DNA of 64,000 bases. Source: Silene conica. Its lineage: Eukaryota > Streptophyta > Magnoliopsida > Caryophyllales > Caryophyllaceae. Positions within the stretch are counted from its first letter, which is position 1. Each line of letters begins with the position of its first letter. Under the pieces are notes generated by a model. The model was given only the letters and a program-made list of their open reading frames with translations. It was not told where the DNA came from and did no database searches. This document shows, piece after piece, positions 58,750 through 64,000 of this stretch. Both the position numbers and the translations under genes were made by a program. The stretch lies in NCBI GenBank assembly GCA_029255685.2, contig CM055313.2, positions 76,176,641 through 76,240,640 of the forward strand. The letters are read 5' to 3'.

Positions 58750-59650
58750 TGTAACACCCTCATAATCCAACGCCTTTAGATATGACCATCAGACTATGAA
58801 AGTACTACCATCTCAGTTTCCTGATGCGTAATATCAAGATAAACAAACAGAAAGCAACCTGTATTAAGGTAATGATTAAAGTATACTTTACAACCGTTTG
58901 GTAAACAATCATAAAACAAAACTGTTTGCGGAAGCTAGGTAACTATCAAGACACTGTAAGACTGCGTGATTCACATCCTCCCCGAGCTAACAAGCATCAA
59001 CATCTAAGAACCTGAGAATCTGCTCACCATTACATGGATCATCACAACGCAACAAACCATAAGCGTCAGAAACTGCTGCAATAAGACGGTCACAATACAA
59101 TAGCATAAACCACAATCTGATAATCACCAATAACTGATATCACTGTCACACAACCAAATGGTGGCCGTTAGCCCCACACTAATTCCCCAACTTACCGCAG
59201 GAAGGGGTACCTAAAGCAATAATGTGCACATCCTCTCGTAGCGGGTCCCACGAAGAGCGATCATGGGAGTGAGATCCGTTTCCCGCAACGGTCCCACACA
59301 TTACCTTTCTAATCTCAATAGTCATACAATAACACAGTGATATCAGATAATACGACGGTATCGTCACAATCAATATTACATAGAAACTGAGTAGGGAAAC
59401 CCTACCTCAACAACAAATATAACAAGATGCAATGCACCATCGTCCTACCAACGTTCCTCTACGAATTCTCCTCCTAAGGATGATATGTATATACAAGTTA
59501 CTCACCAATCACAACTAACAACCAAGATAACGAACTGGTAAAACAACACTTACTTGATAACTACGGACTAGGCTAGATGATCGGCGCTCGTATATACTTG
59601 CTACGGACTCTTGATGAAGTTTGAGAGGAAGGGGGTGATAGGGGTTAGAG
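58750..59650 (-). repeat. 5' LTR of the coding-free element, interrupted by a LINE
   Basis: Aligns to 53569-54460 of the 3' LTR with scattered substitutions. Homology stops near 59650, where the LINE poly(T) begins. The rest, which would include the palindrome array, must lie beyond the window's right edge. Confidence 0.85.
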
Positions 59651-62600
59651 TTTTTTTTTTGAAATCCTACAAGGAGGGATTAATTCATACCATTCAAATC
59701 AAAAGAAACAAGATCATTAATCTAACGTGGGAGGTTAGACGAACTCCACACACACTTCTCGGTTTCCGCCGAGCCTAACCGAGCTATCTCATGTGCTACT
59801 TTATTGTATTTTCTACTAACAAAAGACCAAAAAATAACATCAAAACCACTAGAAAACATAGATATGTCATCGAGAATCAAATAAAAGTCGCTTCATCCCT
59901 GCTTGTTCGTCTCAATTGCGTCAATAAGATACTTGCAATCGCTTTCCACCATGATTTTTGTATGACCGCGCGGCTCCGAGCTTCCTGAAGTGCGACCAGC
60001 AATGCTTCTGCCTCCGCCATGCTCACGTCCATCATATCCCTTCGATAGCTACTCACAGCCCACTCCACTCTCCCCTCGCTGTTCCGACAAACTACCCCCA
60101 GCCCCGTTCCCCAGCCCTCTCTCACTCCAGCAACTACATTAAGTTTCACGAACCCCGCCTCTGGTCTGCTCCATTGTTATCGAGCTTCTCTCAATTCCTC
60201 TGTCTCGACCAAATTCTCATCATCCTCACGCGGATCCCTCACCACCTCTTCCACCCTTCTCGTCACTCTGTGTAAGTCGACCCCCACCCCTTCGAAAATC
60301 CATTTATTCCGTGCTTCCCAAAGCGCCCAACACCCCGTCATAAATTTATCGAACTCACACTTCTCCATCTCCCTCCACATGTCCTCAACCCACTCCCTCA
60401 CCCTCTCATACCCCGCCACAGGTCGCACATCCAGCCCCAACCTATCCCATAACCCCCCTGCCACTCCCACCCCCCGAACGAAATGGAGACAAGTCTCTAC
60501 CTCGTGGTAGCATACTGGGCAATGCACATCCCCATTCCGAGTCCGAGAAACCAGGTTTCCTTTCGTAGCTATGGCTTCATGGCTCAAAGACCACATAAAC
60601 ACCTTTACTCTTGGTAGAATATTGGCCTTCCATATTCGGTTCCAGAGAGCTTTCCCTTTCGAAAAATTAGACGTGTTAGCTTCTTCCCAGTCGGCTTCCG
60701 TGAGCATTCTATACGCAGACTTAATAGAGTAATTTCCGTCCTTTTCGTAATCCCATATCCACGAGTCCTCGGGTTTAGATTTGCTAACGCGTATTTCTAG
60801 AATGCGTTCACATTCGAAAGGTGGGAATAACTCGGTTACTTTAGTTTGTCCCAATCCTCTCCGTTAGCTTCCCACAAGTCAGCCACCATCATGTTTTCGT
60901 CAGCCTCTCTACGTGGTGAAATAACACGTCGAGATTGAGTGTTTGGGATCCATGGGTCAGTCCAAACACGCGTACTTTGCCTATTACCAATCCACCGTCG
61001 CATACCACGAATAACCACTTTGCGAGCTTCCAAAATACCCCGCCAAGTATAACTTGGATTAATGCCTAAATTAGCATTCATGAAATCCTCATCAGGAAAA
61101 TATTTGCCCTTCAGAACCCTTACCATCAGACAAGATTGATTAGTGATGAACCTCCATGCTTGCTTCCCCAATAAAGCTAAGTTGAACTTATGGAAATCCC
61201 GGAATCCGAGTCCACCCAAACTCTTCGATTTACAAAGCTTTCCCCATGATATCCATGGTATCTTACCTCTCCCATTATTAGACCCCCACCAGAAATGCGA
61301 CACCATCGAGCGTAGTTCTTCACAGAAGTTGGCCAGTAACTTGAAGACACTCATAGCATAAGTCGGAATTGATTTGGCAACTGCCTTTATCAAGACTTCC
61401 CGGCCCGCCTTCGAAAATAACTGACCTTTCCACCCTTGAAGTTTTCTACTCAACTTATCGCATATCACATTCGATAAAAGACGTTTCGAACTCCCAATAA
61501 CTGTTGGGTGTCCGAGGTATTTCTCCTGGTTTTCCACCACTTGCACTCCTAAGCATCCAACCACTTGGTCTTTATCACTATCCCGAGTACTTCGACTAAA
61601 CGAAACCGTCGTTTTGTCGAAGTTGATAGCCTGCCCAGAAGCTAGCATGTAGTCCTGGAAGATCATTTTGAGCCATTGAGCTTCTTGAACATTTTCCTTT
61701 ACGAAAAAATACTATCATCCGCGAAAAATAAATGAGAAACCATAGGCGTCATCGGTGCAATTGGAATACCATGTAGCATCTGACACTCCGTAGCCCATCT
61801 AACCAAACTTGAGAGGACCTCAGCGCAAAGGATAAAGAGGTAAGGCGAAAGCGGGTCCCATTGTCTTAACCCGCGGCTAGGACAGAATTCGGACGAGGGG
61901 CACCCATTAATCAGAACTGAGAACGAGACCGACGAAACACAATGCATAATTCTGTCCACCCATTTATTATGAAAACCCATCCTTATCAAAACTCTTTCCA
62001 AAAAAAGCCACTCGACTCGATCATAGGCTTTCGACATATCAAGCTAAAGTGCCATGAACCCATTCTTTCGCTTTGAGTTCTTCATAAAGTGAAACATCTC
62101 AAAAGCGACTAAAATATTATCCGTAATAAGAGGACCCGGGGTAAACTCACTTTGATTCTCGGAAACTATCTCCCCCAGGAACATCTTAAGACGGTTAGCT
62201 AGAACTTTTGAAACGATTCTATAAACGACGTTGCATAAACTAATAGGTCGAAAGTCTGCCAACTTATCCAGTGCCTTTTTTTGGAATAAGAACAATATGA
62301 GTTTTGTTAATACCTGTCGGGAAAGGAGCACCACGCAGCACATTAAGCACAGTTCGGGTCACTCCGTCACCTACAATGTGGCAATAGGTTTGGTAGAATA
62401 GTCCCTTCATTCCATCTGGTCCTGGTGCCTTTAACGAATGCATATCATTTAAAGCACAGACTACTTCCTCCTTCGTATATTCGCATCGTAAAAGAATATT
62501 CATCCGCTCCGTCACACGGTTTTCCACCCCATCCAACAAATGTTCAAAGCCCCGTGGGTTTCCAGAAGTAAACAAGTTTTCGAAATACTTGTTTGCTGTT

Positions 62601-64000
62601 TCTGAAATGGCTTCTCTACCTTCTCTAACCCTACCATCATCATCAACAATTTTTGTGATTTTGTTCCTTTGTTTTCACTGACCCGCTTTCCTGTGAAAGA
62701 ACTTCGTGTTCCGGTCCCCTTCCTTCAACCATAGAGCCCGAGAGCGCTGCCGCCAAAAGGTTTCTTCTTGTTGTAATAATTTCCCGATATCTTTAATCAC
62801 TTGCCTTCGCTCCTGAACCTCTCTTCGCGACCTCCCTCCTTCGTTCAGAATAACCAGTTTTCTCCTCTTCTTCTGTAGCTCTCGTAGGATACTCCCAATA
62901 CTGACCCCCTTCCATTTTTGTAGTTTCTCTGCACACCGAGTCAAGGCCCCCATAATATCCACATCCCCTCCCTCCCAGGCCTCCTTAATCGTCTTTTCGC
63001 ATCCCCTTTCTCCCACCCAAATCTGTTCGAACCGGAACAATTTGCTAGTCGCATACTACTCCACCTCCCGTCTGTTCAATCTAAGCAAAATAGGGGCATG
63101 GTCCGACCATTCCCTATTTAGATGAAAAACTTTTGCTCTCGGAAATCGGTCAGCCCAACTATCATTACATAAACCTCTGTCCAGGCGACTTTGTCGATTT
63201 GCCTCATTCTCTTGGCCATTATCGTAAGTAAAAGGATAACCCTCAAAGTCTACCTCGCGCAACAGACAATCAACCATAGCTTCCCGAAAGTTACTCATTT
63301 GTCATTGAGCTCGGTTTCCCCCTCGCATTTCGTTAGCAAAAAGAATCTCATTGAAGTCCCCTATGCATACCCAATTCTCATCCGGATGTCGTCGCAGTTC
63401 CCTGAGTAATTCCCATGATAAATGCTTGTCACTAACATTCGGCTATCCGTAGAACCCTGTAACGCGCCACTTCTCCATCTCATTCGGTTCATGTATATCA
63501 AAGTCCATATGGTGAATAGACCTCGACCTAAATTTGCGTTGGATATGTTTCTTCCATAGGAATGCAACACCACCCGAACGTCCTACACTGTCGACCTCAC
63601 ATCCACCATAGTCCCCAAAGCTATCATGAAATCTCCTGAACTCCTCACCGCTCAGCTTGGTTTCGGAGAGAAAAACCAAGGCGGGGGCCTCTTTCCGTAA
63701 AAGATTACGGAGTCCGCCTACTGCATCGGGGTTGCCCAACCCCCTGCAGTTAAGGCTTAAAACATTCATTGGGCCAGCGGGGTTGAGAGTCCTCAACCAC
63801 CGCCCCAGATGAACATACATCCATGATTTTTCGACATTTCGTTGCACTCCATGTCTCCTGTTCTACCTCCTGCACCCTTGATCTTTTTTCCCCCATTGCG
63901 TCTGTGTCGCCATCTCTTCCTCCGCACTCCTTATTTTGTCTCATATCCTCCCCCATTCTAGCCAATCGTTTCCATTTTGACCCGCGTACTATATCCTGGG
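59651..64000 (-). pseudogene. L1-type LINE, ORF2 nearly full length but broken; ORF1 tail
   Basis: A run of T at 59651-59660 marks the 3' end (minus strand). Going upstream: RNase H (stop at 59722; VAHEIARLGS tail; 60149-59877), zf-RVT (60854-60177), thumb/connection (61666-60836), RT palm with FADD (62037-61699), RT fingers (62343-62044 and 62575-62264) and endonuclease (63847-63056). The endonuclease start MNVLSLNCRGLGN at 63768 is the normal L1 ORF2 start, and it overlaps the end of ORF1 (to about 63752), whose body lies beyond the window. RT has W in place of G in the GLRQGDPLSP motif. Several stops and frameshifts make it inactive. It inserted into the LTR of the element to its left. Confidence 0.9.

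Larger units (their letters stand above)
53569..59650 (-). mobile_element. Coding-free gypsy-derived element (LARD-like), minus strand
   Basis: On the minus strand: 5' LTR (58750 upward, cut at 59650 by a LINE), primer site 58731-58747, about 4.0 kb of internal DNA without any recognisable coding, a polypurine tract (54721-54733), and a complete 3' LTR (53569-54720). The sequence before the tract (GAACTTCGAGGACGAAGTTC...) is the usual end of Tekay/Del-type chromoviruses, so the element probably descends from one. It carries two 19-bp-period arrays of ACTCGGCCGAGT. Confidence 0.85.

Noticed and set aside
53965-59373. Two similar ORFs (53965-54192 and 59179-59373, minus) as a small conserved gene
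   Set aside because: They are the same short frame in the two LTR copies of one element, so the similarity comes from LTR duplication.

Overview
The window reads as nuclear DNA of a flowering plant. The evidence is GT-AG introns, a plant-specific IQ67-domain (IQD) calmodulin-binding gene, a plant-type nine-knuckle CCHC zinc-finger gene, and plant retrotransposon lineages (Athila, Tat, chromovirus-like Ty3/gypsy, Ty1/copia, L1-type LINEs). The DNA is AT-rich and mostly transposon. I cannot name the species; a Caryophyllales-type genome is only a guess.

Layout: (1) 1-6147, a minus-strand gag-only copia element inserted into (2) a broken plus-strand L1-type LINE, 6148-8920. (3) 9214-11345, a hAT-like element with an 8-bp target duplication that carries a nested Mutator-like element with a perfect 9-bp duplication. 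(4) 11.5-19.3 kb, the only convincing host-gene island: a three-exon CCHC zinc-knuckle gene followed on the same strand by a five-exon IQD gene. (5) 20014-22768, a solo LTR. (6) 22785-32740, a Tat-like gypsy element with gag remnants and no pol, carrying a SINE in its 5' LTR and a second solo LTR inside gag. (7) 32871-34694, a mariner-like (DD39D) transposase with a frameshift, then minisatellites and an unrecognised minus-strand ORF (36787-37320) whose leader is cut by a copia-type LTR fragment. (8) 38070-51105, a young Athila-type element arranged LTR-internal-LTR-partial internal. (9) 52.1-53.6 kb, a decayed gypsy gag-protease. (10) 53569-59650, a minus-strand gypsy-derived element with no coding capacity. 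(11) 59651-64000, a minus-strand LINE inserted into the preceding LTR.

The host genes have ordinary roles: a nucleic-acid-binding zinc-knuckle protein and a calmodulin/microtubule scaffold. The most unusual feature is structural. Several unrelated LTR families each carry their own arrays of palindromes or hairpins with strict geometry. Athila has 12-bp GGTCGACCGACC motifs, always in pairs exactly 21 bp apart (13 pairs). The coding-free gypsy has ACTCGGCCGAGT at exactly 19 bp (7 and 11 units). Solo LTR A has CGCAGCCTGCG-type units at 20 bp plus ten stem-loops sharing the loop core CCCTGCTCAG while stems differ and still mostly pair. Solo LTR B has six stem-loops with the loop CGTATAACGCACTGC and differing, matching stems. 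Conserved loops or cores with non-conserved spacers, or with stems that change on both sides, point to selection on structure or spacing. I know of no description of this, but I could not search.
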